DNA of 64,000 bases from NCBI GenBank assembly GCA_037127255.1, contig JBANSL010000003.1, positions 44,947,314 to 45,011,313 on the forward strand. Direction: 5' to 3'. The DNA comes from Persicaria tinctoria (lineage: Eukaryota > Streptophyta > Magnoliopsida > Caryophyllales > Polygonaceae). The notes under the pieces are model-generated. The model did no database searches, was not told the origin of the DNA, and worked only from the letters and a program-made list of their open reading frames with translations. Position numbers and translations under genes: made by a program. Position 1 is the first letter of the stretch; each line of letters begins with the position of its first letter. This document shows positions 12,861 through 21,440 of the stretch, in pieces.

Positions 12861-13386
12861 CGGTTTAGTCCCTGCGTTAGCTGGTGTTGGTCATGTTGCT
12901 ATTCAGTTCCCTGTATATGAGAAAATCAAGTCTGATCTTGCAAAACACAGTACGCCCTTTATGCACTTTCATGGGTTTATACCGTGTAGCTACTACTAAT
13001 TTGACAATCAACTTTGTTTCTTTCATTTCACTATATGAAACTAGCACGGACCAGCTTTCTGCATATGATGTCACAATTGCCTCGTCTGTTTCCAAAGTAT
13101 TTGCATCTTCATTGACATACCCACATGAGGTGAGATTATCATATGCATCACTGGCAGTTTATGCTTGTAATGTAATTGGTATTTGGAGTTCTTTAGTATG
13201 TCTTAGGAATCATATCATTTTTTAGTGACACTTCAATTCTTTTTCTTTTTCGACGAATGAGTTATGATCACTCTCTGCCACTGTCATGATAACAAGACCA
13301 CTAAGTGTTCCCATGCGAATTTTTACAGGTGGTAAGATCAAGGCTGCAAGTGCAAGGCTTCCATAGTGAAAAGCGGTTTCTCGCAG
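12861..13386 (+). pseudogene. NDT: Captured mitochondrial carrier fragment (NAD transporter, NDT-type)
   Basis: Three exon pieces with splice signals are kept. The first, 12861 to about 12953, encodes SGLVPALAGVGHVAIQFPVY followed by EKIKSDLAK. The second, 13045-13129, encodes SAYDVTIASSVSKVFASSLT then YPHE, bounded by AG and GTGAG. The third, 13329 to about 13386, encodes VVRSRLQVQGFHSEKRF. The sequence and exon order match the third carrier repeat of plant NAD+ transporters of the mitochondrial carrier family (SLC25), which move NAD+ across mitochondrial or plastid inner membranes. Introns are present, so capture was from genomic DNA. Start, other repeats and end are missing, so it cannot make a carrier. 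Confidence 0.8.
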
Positions 13387-14094
13387 GTTCATTCCGCAAC
13401 GACTCTCAACCACAAACCCTCTTTGATTGATCTTATAGCTAGTGAATATGAATTGTGATCAAGTTCTGGTGAAATTTGGAGTTGCCCTCCAATCAGTAGG
13501 GTAAAAAACAACAGGTAAGAAACTGAAGATTTACTCTATGGCATTACAGAAAATCATGTAGGCTGAAACAGAACCTTGCTTTACAGTAAAGTGTGAAGGC
13601 CAGTTGGGTGGTGTTTGGATATCTGACAAGTTTTCATTTTTCCCCCACTGGAAAATTAAAGTGAAGTGCCCAAAGTACCCAAAGTAACTGCTTAGATGGA
13701 ATATGATTATGAATCAGTGTAATAATTGATCTTGTAAATTAGTGCCCTGGCTAGATAGTGGTGTACTGCACTGGCTTCCCTTTTACATCTAAACTGCTTG
13801 TAATCTAAATGTTTATTTGATTCTTTTTCAACTTTGAAATATACTAAATGACTTATTGTTTGCAAACTGGGACATCAAAATGTCGATGTTTCACATTCCT
13901 TCTGTTATTTGATGGAACAATTGCAGCTGATGTAATGGTTTGCTTTACCTGCGATCAACTGCCTTCAGAATAACAAAGTATTGGCTAGAAACCTTTAGTT
14001 TTTAATTGGACTATACCCCCTTGAATATAAGTATTTTTTTATAGTTATTGTAGGTGATTTCATCCTTTTAAGTTCGTCTCATGCTATATTTTAG

Positions 14095-14173
14095 GAACCC
14101 AAGCTAGGCTACAACAAAACCTGATGTACCTTGCTGCGATTCAGATGCTCAGCCTCCTACAATGCATTATCAG
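14095..14173 (+). pseudogene. GIF: Captured GRF-interacting factor (GIF, SSXT domain) exon fragment
   Basis: The exon sits between acceptor TTTTAG and donor GTGAGC. It reads ARLQQNLMYLAAI and then, after a two-base deletion, DAQPPTMHYQ. ARLQ.NLMYLAAIAD is the core of the SSXT/SNH domain of plant GIF (ANGUSTIFOLIA3) transcriptional co-activators. One short exon only, frameshifted at both ends, so non-functional. Confidence 0.75.
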
Positions 14174-14608
14174 GTGAGCATTCATACAGTAGGATTCAGT
14201 TGTGACTTTCGACTGTTCTTTTATTCTTCTTTTGTGCTTTTTGCCATGTTGCTTTGTCTTGAAACTTCTATTTGTTAAATGATAAATTTGAAATTAAGAT
14301 GGGATGCATAAAATGCACGTGGTCATGTCTTTCCTAGTCATCTATTTTATTATATGGGTCTTAGGATGACATTGGTGGATACACCAATATAGTCCACCTT
14401 GGTTTTATGAATGATGTTCTCTTTCTCCTTCTTACTTAATTGTCTTCTAACTCTTCTCATTTTACTCGTTTGCTACTGCTTTTATGTTGTCTATACTACT
14501 AATGAACTAAGTTTTATAGAACAAGTCTGACACTAGGATAACAAAGCTTATACTTTTCCTTGTCATTTAGCAAGTAAATAATCAGTAGAAGGTGCTTTGT
14601 AATTTTTA

Positions 14609-14679
14609 AGCCTAGTAGCTCAAATGGTAGAGCGATGTGTCAATGCACATTGATGTGGGTTCAAATCCCGCATAGGCTA
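14609..14679 (+). tRNA. tRNA-like sequence (probable pseudogene) in the CACTA element
   Basis: The 71-nt stretch folds as a cloverleaf. The acceptor arm AGCCTAG pairs with ATAGGCT (6 of 7 pairs). The D-arm is GCTC..GAGC (box A TAGCTCAAATGGTAG). The anticodon stem is ATGTG/CACAT, and the T-arm GTGGG-TTCAAAT-CCCGC carries box B GGTTCAAATCCC. The anticodon loop has only six bases (TCAATG), so no clear anticodon can be assigned. A tRNA pseudogene or a tRNA-derived SINE head are both possible. Confidence 0.5.
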
Positions 14680-14948
14680 CTATTATCAATTTTTTTTATT
14701 TTAATAGACCCATTAGCAACGGGATATTTACCGTCGCAAAAAAGGGTAATGCTGTGCCATGAGGGAAAAAGGCGGGAAAAAAGTATTTGCTACGGTGATT
14801 TCCGTCACTAAATATTATTTGCTACCCTAGGGCTAGCGACCCTCGATTTGCCGTCGCATAGCCGTCGCAAAAAACTATTTGCGACGGGAAACCTAGCTTT
14901 TGCGACGGAAAAGTTCCGTTTCAAAAGCAATTTTTTTTTGTAGTGTTG

Positions 14949-16152
14949 ATAGTCACAAGTTTTTGAAATATTGGCACTTGACAATCACAAGAAAACTGAA
15001 CAAACAACCATATCTAGCATCAGAGGTTAGAAACTGCAATAGCTAAAGACATCAATGATTGAGTATCTTGCATCTGAAGACATCAATTATTTCAAATTGA
15101 CCAATAATTCTTTCCATAAATCTTTCTAAAGGTGGTTTTACATAAGCAAGGAAGTAATTGTAGATTTTACTGTCAAGCCAAAGTTGCCCTTCTCGTTCCT
15201 TCAATCCACGACCTTACCATCTTGCCCTCCCATTCTTCTGCAATCAAAATCATTGCTACCAACCCCCAACAGCAGTCCAGCATCGATGCCCACCACAACC
15301 CCATCTCTCATGTATTTTTTTTCCTGTTGACTGCCTTCCTCTTTTCCATTCCCTTCTCCAAATTGGTTCTTCAGTACCCAAGCTCGCTTCATGACATTTC
15401 CCACCTGATTTTTAGGCACCACACACCTTTGCATCACATGTCCAATCTTCGGTTAATAATTTCTAGGCATCACACAAACCAAGACTGTTATGACGAACCA
15501 CCAGTGGTGCAGGCCCAATTGGTACTGTGTGGCTTATTGTAGCACTTTAAAAGGGAACTGAAATCTTATGTCGTTGTTAATGGATAACATACATGCTAAT
15601 TTCTCATCGAAGACCAGTTTTCCCCCTTTTTACTTTGATCAACTTACAATTTCATGGAGAATACTTTGCTGAAGCTTCTTCTGAGTTAGTGCTGTATATT
15701 TGCCCAATATGTAAGCCAATTGTTCTGCGACTGCTGTAGAATTGAATTCTTAGGATGAATTGTGTAATTGAATTTTGTGAGTTGGAATTGGAATTCAAAC
15801 TTGGAAACCCTAATTGGGTCCGGGTTGTGAAACATCTCCTTCTAGAGCGTTAGGAATTCTAAATCCTATTCCTTGGTTTAGAGAGTGAGAGGAGAGAGTG
15901 AGTGGATTTTCGAGTAGGATTATGCAACACATTGTGATTTTGATCTGTTTCTTAGTTCAATTTGTAAATCCATTATTTTGCTCACTATGAAAAACACTAT
16001 TTATCCACCCCCCTCACAAATGGATCTCTCTTATCTATGTGCTCTACATACATACATATAATTATGTTACTTGTTTTCTAAAGCAATCCTAAATGATGTG
16101 TTCTTCTTTAACATCTGGATGTTTCACCTTTTAACTTCTCCTTTATACACAG
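14949..16152. other. Helitron interior, unassigned; part of a repeated motif pair
   Basis: No gene was recognised with confidence. The open frame at 15132-15542 has no recognisable domain. The phrase CACCTGATTTTTAGGCACCA at about 15408 recurs near 17099, on the other side of the TSK fragment. Confidence 0.4.
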
Positions 16153-16913
16153 AAAGAGTATTTAAGGCTAGCCAAAGAAGCAAATGACCTTGTTGAGCAG
16201 CAAAGAGCAAGCACCCAACTTGGACGTACTTACCATGAAATGTTCATGAAATCTGACAGTGAACATTATGCTATCCACAATGCTAAAAAATATTTCAATT
16301 CTTCTATGGGATATGCTAAAACATTGAAGGAAAACCCTCCATCTAACAAATCTTTTCTGAAGGAATATATTGATGCTCATAATAACATTGGGATGCTGGA
16401 AATGGACCTTGACAACTTAGAGGAAGCAGAGAAAGTCCTCACTAAAGGATTGCAGATCTGCGATGAAGAAGGGGTCAAGGATGATAATGATACGCGAAGC
16501 AGGCTTCATCACACCCTTGGAAGTGTTTACACAGAGCTCAGAATGTGGGACAAGGCTCGAGAACACATCAATAAGGATATTTTGATTTGTAAACAAATAG
16601 GCCATCTGCAAGGGGGAGCAAAAGGCTATATTAACTTTGGAGAATTATATTACCGGATTCAAAAGTATGAAGAGGCTTTGGATAGCAATCAAAAAGCGCT
16701 TGATCTTGCCAAAACCATGGAAGATGAGAATGCTTTGACAAATCAAATATATGAAAATATTCGTATCATAAATCAAGCCATTGAGGTGATGCAGGAAATG
16801 AAGAAGGAAGAGCAGAACCTCAACCTCCAATGAGAGAAAATGTTTACACCAGCAGATGTCATCCATTGACCTCCTGATTGATAAAGCAAGTATGATTTGT
16901 GCTTGGTCAAAAG
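16153..16913 (+). pseudogene. TSK: Captured TONSOKU (TSK/BRU1/MGO3) N-terminal TPR fragment
   Basis: After an acceptor (ACACAG) the frame reads [20 protein letters not shown], then [50 protein letters not shown] and [19 protein letters not shown]. These are TPR repeats of TONSOKU, the nuclear protein that reads unmodified H4K20 on new chromatin and guards replication forks. The frame is open to the stop at 16833. Homology then continues, frameshifted, to a splice donor GTAAGC at 16914. It covers roughly 230 residues of a protein of about 1,300, lacks the rest, and lies opposite to the Helitron's own direction. Intron edges show capture from genomic DNA. Confidence 0.85.
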
Positions 16914-17168
16914 TAAGCATATTTTTTGTATTCTTTTGTGTTCAATCTGCATCTGTATATTTATAGAAGTATGGAAATGGGCTATGCAATACTGCTTCAG
17001 ATTTTGGCCGGTTATTTCGCATGCAGATATATAGCTAATAACACTTTCAATTCAAAATGACATCCTTACCAATAAGCTACAATTTTATTTACACTGCATC
17101 ACCTGATTTTTAGGCATCACACACCTTTTCATCACATTAACACAATCAATCTCACTCGAAATCCTTAC

Positions 17169-17470
17169 CGTTTCGAAGATTGGGCCCGTACTTGATGGCA
17201 GAGAGATGCATCCCGATGTCATCGAGGGCTTTACACTGGGAGAAATTGTTCTAATTGGCGGCAATGAGGAGGCCAGATATGTAACCCTAACAATAGCTTC
17301 GGGGTATTCATAGATGTTGAAGGCGAGGGCCTCAAATCCATTGATGACTTGTGAGAAGATGAGTTTGGTTGCGAAATCCTTAAAATCGGATTGGAGAGAG
17401 CCCAATTTAAACCAAGCATTTCCGTCGATTGGAGGGTGGCCAGGCCATCGCCGCCGGTGTTCTCCGATCC
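17169..17470 (-). pseudogene. Unidentified captured gene fragment near the Helitron 5' end
   Basis: A minus-strand frame reads GNAWFKLGSLQSDFKDFATK, then LIFSQVINGFEALAFNIYEY, and ends at a donor-like GAAACG|GTAAGG (17168). The composition looks like real protein rather than a shadow. I do not recognise the family. It lies in the same direction as the Helitron and close to its 5' end, a common site for captured exons. Confidence 0.4.
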
Positions 17471-18063
17471 GAAACCTCGCTCAATTTGGCCATATCTGAT
17501 AATCCCTCCACCGATTCAACTCCTTCAATTCGCTCCCTCTCTCTTGAACATTAGAAAGGCTTTTGGTGGAACTGGTAAGAAATTTTGAGAGAGGAAGAGG
17601 ACGTGGGTTGGTAACTGTCTTTCAATAGTTGAATTCAGAGAACGTGGGGAGAAATGGCTAAAAATTTCGCTTCTTAATTTTGATCTGATAAGGACACGTG
17701 GCTCATTTTTTTACAAAGGCTTTGCTTCTAGTTTTATAAGTATAAGGGGTGGATTATTATTATTATTGTTATAAATATAAATGTTTATTTCAGTTTTTTG
17801 TTTTTGTTTTTGTCACGGGTTGAGGGTCGACCCGGCGTGTCATGATCCACCGGGTTGCCGGGTTGAAATATGCTCGACCCTAACTCGGACCTGTAACCCG
17901 CCAAGACCGGCGACCCACTAGACCCGGACCTGCCAGGTCGTCGACCCGCCAAACCCGTCGGATCACGGGTTGACCCGTGACCCGTGGACAGGCCTAAGTA
18001 GGGTCTGACACCACCCGAATTCTTGCCTTGTATCAAAATAAAATAAAATTACGGAGTACGGAT

Positions 18064-19266
18064 CATTTTGGGCAAATTGCATAAAACCACCATTAAAATA
18101 GGGTATTCTCACAAAACCAGCCACGGATTCGAAAGTTACATTTAATGACCTACAATTTTAGAATTTACAAATAATAATTTCATTGAATTATTGAACTTAT
18201 TTACTTAGTTTCAAACATATTTAGAAATTTCATACTTTAACTTAAATAACTTTTGTCTTCAACATATGGAATGGTTTTGTTATTGGAGAATGGAATTAAA
18301 ATTATTTATTTTAAAATATTAAAATAGGACTGACACTTTTTGGTGATACCTTTAATTTAAATAGAATATGTGAATGTTGTATTTATTGTGGTAGAATTTT
18401 TACAAAGCATAAATAATGGAATATTTTTTAGATTTCTCGTAACACAATTTAACTGTAATTGAGGAGGTATATATACCCTTGTAAACCATAGGCAGTCGTA
18501 GCCACGGTTGTTCATCCCTCTCCTTCCGCCTATCTTTCGCCCTGTTCACCTCAACCTCGCTTTTGCTTCTTCAACTCATTCCTTCCATCGCTCCAGCTCC
18601 CTCCGTTCACCCTTCCCTCTCATTTGTTTGCTTCACCTCCTTGTTCACCATTGGAGGACATCACGGAGCTCGCTACCTCCCTCCTCTCATTTTCATGGTG
18701 AACCATAGTCAGCGCCCCTGTTCACTCTCCCTTCTCCCTTTTCAGATCTGAATAGCAGGAGGAGCTCCCATAACTTCTCATCTATCCTTCTAACCTGACC
18801 TTCCTATGTTCACGTGTTCTTCCCCTCTCGCTCTCCCTCTCATATGTTTCCCGGCATTGAGTCCAGGGAAACTAGGGCCTTCTTTCTCCTTCTCTCTATC
18901 GCCTCGATGCACCTTCGTCTCTTTTGATGCTCAAATTGGATTCCAGTCGATCTAGGCATAAACGAGACTCGAGGCTCTCTCCCATGGTCACCTTTTTCCC
19001 CTCTTGTGCGTGGTCGTGTTCGTTATCCAGAGTTCAAGTTGCTGACACCAAGCGAAAACCGAGGAAGAAGAAGGATGTGCAGGTCTCGCCCTGTCCATCA
19101 CTGACGCCCAAACAAGTCGGGATATATTCCTATAACACCTCGCCACCCCTGCACCGGCGATCCTGCGGAGGGTATATCATATCTGATGTCGTGTACTGAA
19201 GTTATTACAGTAATTTCTCATGTTCATCTTACTGTTATATAATAAGTACGGGTTATGCTCCTGGTT
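18064..19266. other. Unassigned stretch; former upstream flank of the AMY3-like gene
   Basis: 18064-18480 is AT-rich. 18500-18910 is strongly pyrimidine-rich (CT runs), like a 5'UTR. 18924-19196 has an open frame without a recognised domain. No gene can be supported. Confidence 0.4.
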
Positions 19267-19699
19267 TGTTTTGATTTCCAGCTAAACTGGTCTGTCTCAA
19301 TTCTATTGGTGGATTTCCATTTTTACTAAAGCCATTTAGGCCAATTGTATAAAGCCCTAGTGAGTTGACTCTCCGGGCTAAGCAAAATATGATGAATTTC
19401 TTCTCTATCTCTCTGAATTTCTCTCTTTCGTCACTTTCGTTCTCCTTCTTCAATCCTTTAATTCCCAAACCCAGAAATCCTGTTACAGTGGAATCAGAGC
19501 TCCATTTGATACAAGCCATGACTGAGACTCGAAATCACTCACTTTCAGAAGTTCAATCGACATGTGGAGGAGATGCGAGACTCTTAAGCTCGACAAATTG
19601 AGGAAATAGTGAAGCAATTTGAGGAGGTGAAGCTCGAGTTGTGACATGAATTGAGATAAACAAGCACCAAGATGGAACAATCGAGTTCAATGATCTGAG

Positions 19700-21440
19700 A
19701 ATGGATTTACAGCTGCGAGCAATTCTTCTTTTTAGACAACACCATTCCTGCATTGAAGGTGTGCCTCGCATCTCTCCACCTCGAGGGAAACGCCCTACAG
19801 TTAGAGCTGGCAAAATCTGACCCGACCCGAAAACCCGACCCGACTCACCCGAACCCGAACCCAACCGACACCCGAAAATCTGGAGTTATTCATAACCCGA
19901 ACCCGACCCGAACTTGACCCGACTCGACCCAAACCCGACCCGACTCTAAACCTGACCCAACTTTGAACTCGACCCGACTCTCAACCCGACTCGACCCGAC
20001 CCGAATTGAAATGGTTATTTAACCGAGTCAAAATCATTTATTTTAAGTAAATTACATATTTAAGTATTCAACCGAGTCAAAATCAACATAATTATCCAAA
20101 CGGGTCGAATATGATTCGACCGAAAACTCAAAACAACTATACCGCTATACCCACTTTGATTCGAAACTCAAATGAGACCGACCCACCTCTTGACTCGAAA
20201 CCCGAACGAGACCGACCCGTTTTGACCCGAACCCGAATGGGCATGACCCGACTTAACCAGAAACCCGACCAATCTAAAATTCATTAGGACCGAACCCGAC
20301 CCGAACCCGACCAATACCCGACCATAAATTTTACCCGAGTTGACCCGACCCGAGCAAGCCTGACCCGAACCCGACCCGAACGACCGACTTGCCACCTCTA
20401 CCTACAGTGGCATCACAACTATATGAGAAGTAGGTATGATCCATTTCCAAATTCGTCCGAATATGTTGTCGACATTTCTGTGAGATTTGGCCTCTTGTTA
20501 TGATGATACTTAGCCGATTTGGTTAATTTGAAGCAATCTAAGTCTGTTTTCCGATTTTCTGAACAAGTTTAAGTGCGCACTAACTCAGCTTAATCTCTCA
20601 AACAATCATGCTTTGAGCATTTTCCTCGCCAAACTCTACCCATACCTACAATCACATGTTAGGCAATTCAAGCCTCAGTCCCTCTTTCAAGCAGCCTGTT
20701 TAGCCAAGCTGTATGAGTCTATATTGCAATTAACTCAAATGATGACCCAACCCTACAACAAACATAACATCTTCTCTAATCCAAATCAAAATTCCGACCC
20801 TCTATTGCTTATACCTGCATTGTTTGAGACTGCACAAAATGAATCGAGCATTAATATTTCGAGTACATGTTAGGATAAGACGACGAGAAAATACTCGCTA
20901 AAGAAGATGGAAGATCGAAAGAACAAGGGATTGTGTATGTATTGTGATGTGAGCAGTATTCTACAAGGCGTTACTTAAAACATCAAAAGCCTCAATTGAG
21001 TGTAATTGATTATGATGGTGCAAGTTCGGAGGAAGGATATGGGAAGAACAACCCACTGCTGAATGGGTACAACTTCGATATCTCACCTAAGTACCCTCAA
21101 GTCTCCCTAAATGCTTTGAATGGTGAGGCCAATTTGATTTATATGAGGGTCACATGGGAGATAAATATGAGAAATATTTCCATTCTCATCGACCCGACAA
21201 CACTTTGAACTTTATTAATGAGAAAACCACAGAGCTACTAAAGTACGCCTTAGAACCATCACCTCCTTTGGTGGTTTCTGCTACTAGAGGCAGCAAGATG
21301 AACTCTAACTCCGTGTAAGATTCTGACCTAGTCTATGCAAGGTAATGCATATTCTGATCAAACGAGAACTTTAGCATTGGAAGGGTGTGATTTAGTACTT
21401 GGCATTCCATGGTTGATAGCTACGTGTCCTGTTCTATGGG
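19700..21440 (+). pseudogene. Gypsy-A gag and protease remnants
   Basis: Fragments typical of Ty3/gypsy gag are KVCLASLHLEG (19758-19790), then after the hAT insert YMRSRYDPFPNSSEYVV. At 20613-20740 is FLAKLYPYLQSHVRQFKPQS followed by ACLAKLYE. A zinc-finger-like segment follows near 20930. Near 21370 LALEGCDLVLGIPWL matches the end of a retroviral-type aspartic protease. Stops and frameshifts are frequent, and RT, RNase H and integrase are absent. Confidence 0.65.
19802..20400. mobile_element. hAT-B: non-autonomous hAT-type element made mostly of ACCCG-type words
   Basis: The 8-bp duplication CCTACAGT lies at 19794-19801 and 20401-20408. Terminal inverted repeats are TAGAGCTGGCAA and TAGAGGTGGCAA. 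Most of the 599 bp consists of degenerate CCCGACCCGAAC words, so long open frames here are repeat artefacts. There is no transposase. Confidence 0.9.

Larger units (their letters stand above)
10996..14945. mobile_element. CACTA (En/Spm-type) non-autonomous element with captured gene fragments
   Basis: The element starts CACTACAAAAAAAAATTCCT and ends with TTTTTTTTTGTAGTG. It is flanked by the 3-bp duplication TTG (10993-10995, 14946-14948), as required for CACTA elements. Subterminal regions at both ends carry related words in inverted orientation (GCAACGGCAAA, TTTGCGACGG and similar around 11035-11190 and 14700-14930), as transposase-binding arrays do. No TNPA/TNPD-like gene is visible. The interior holds intron-containing pieces of two host genes, a leader-like ORF region and a tRNA-like sequence, so this is a capture-type CACTA. 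Confidence 0.9.
10151..17753 (-). mobile_element. Helitron on the minus strand, inserted at the palindrome centre of hAT-A
   Basis: On the minus strand the element starts TCCACCCCTTATACTTATAA (17753 downward). It ends with the hairpin CCCGAAC-AAG-GTTCGGG (10178-10162) followed seven bases later by CTAG (10154-10151). The flanks are A at 10150 and T at 17754, the A|T target expected of Helitrons. Joining the flanks gives a perfect AT-rich palindrome of about 30 bp per arm, which independently fixes both ends. No Rep/helicase gene is present, so it is non-autonomous. Without the nested CACTA it is about 3.65 kb. It carries a TSK gene fragment and an unidentified gene fragment, typical of gene-capturing Helitrons. 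Confidence 0.78.
9421..17996. mobile_element. hAT-A: non-autonomous hAT-type element with ACCCG-rich ends
   Basis: The 8-bp duplication AGTAGGGT lies at 9413-9420 and 17997-18004. Terminal inverted repeats are TAGGCCTATCCACGGGTC (left) and TAGGCCTGTCCACGGGTC (right, reverse complement), with one mismatch. An 8-bp duplication and a TAGG-type end fit the hAT superfamily. Both ends carry about 150-190 bp packed with CGGGT/ACCCG words. Removing the Helitron at 10151-17753 leaves about 0.97 kb with no transposase and an AT-rich palindrome at its centre. The element is therefore MITE-like and depends on an enzyme supplied elsewhere. Confidence 0.9.
5869..18047 (+). mobile_element. LINE-A: 5'-truncated L1-type retrotransposon, outermost level of a four-level nest
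   Basis: The 16-bp duplication ATTACGGAGTACGGAT occurs exactly at 5853-5868 and 18048-18063. The right copy is preceded by the A-rich tail AAAATAAAATAAA, the signature of target-primed reverse transcription. LINE sequence proper is 5869-9420 plus 18005-18047, about 3.6 kb. Everything from 9421 to 18004 is a later hAT insertion and its duplicated target. The 5' end starts inside the endonuclease domain, as usual for truncated LINE copies. Confidence 0.9.

Noticed and set aside
19553..20395. Minus-strand frames rich in Gly, Ser and Arg
   Set aside because: They arise from ACCCG words of hAT-B and from gag sequence read backwards.
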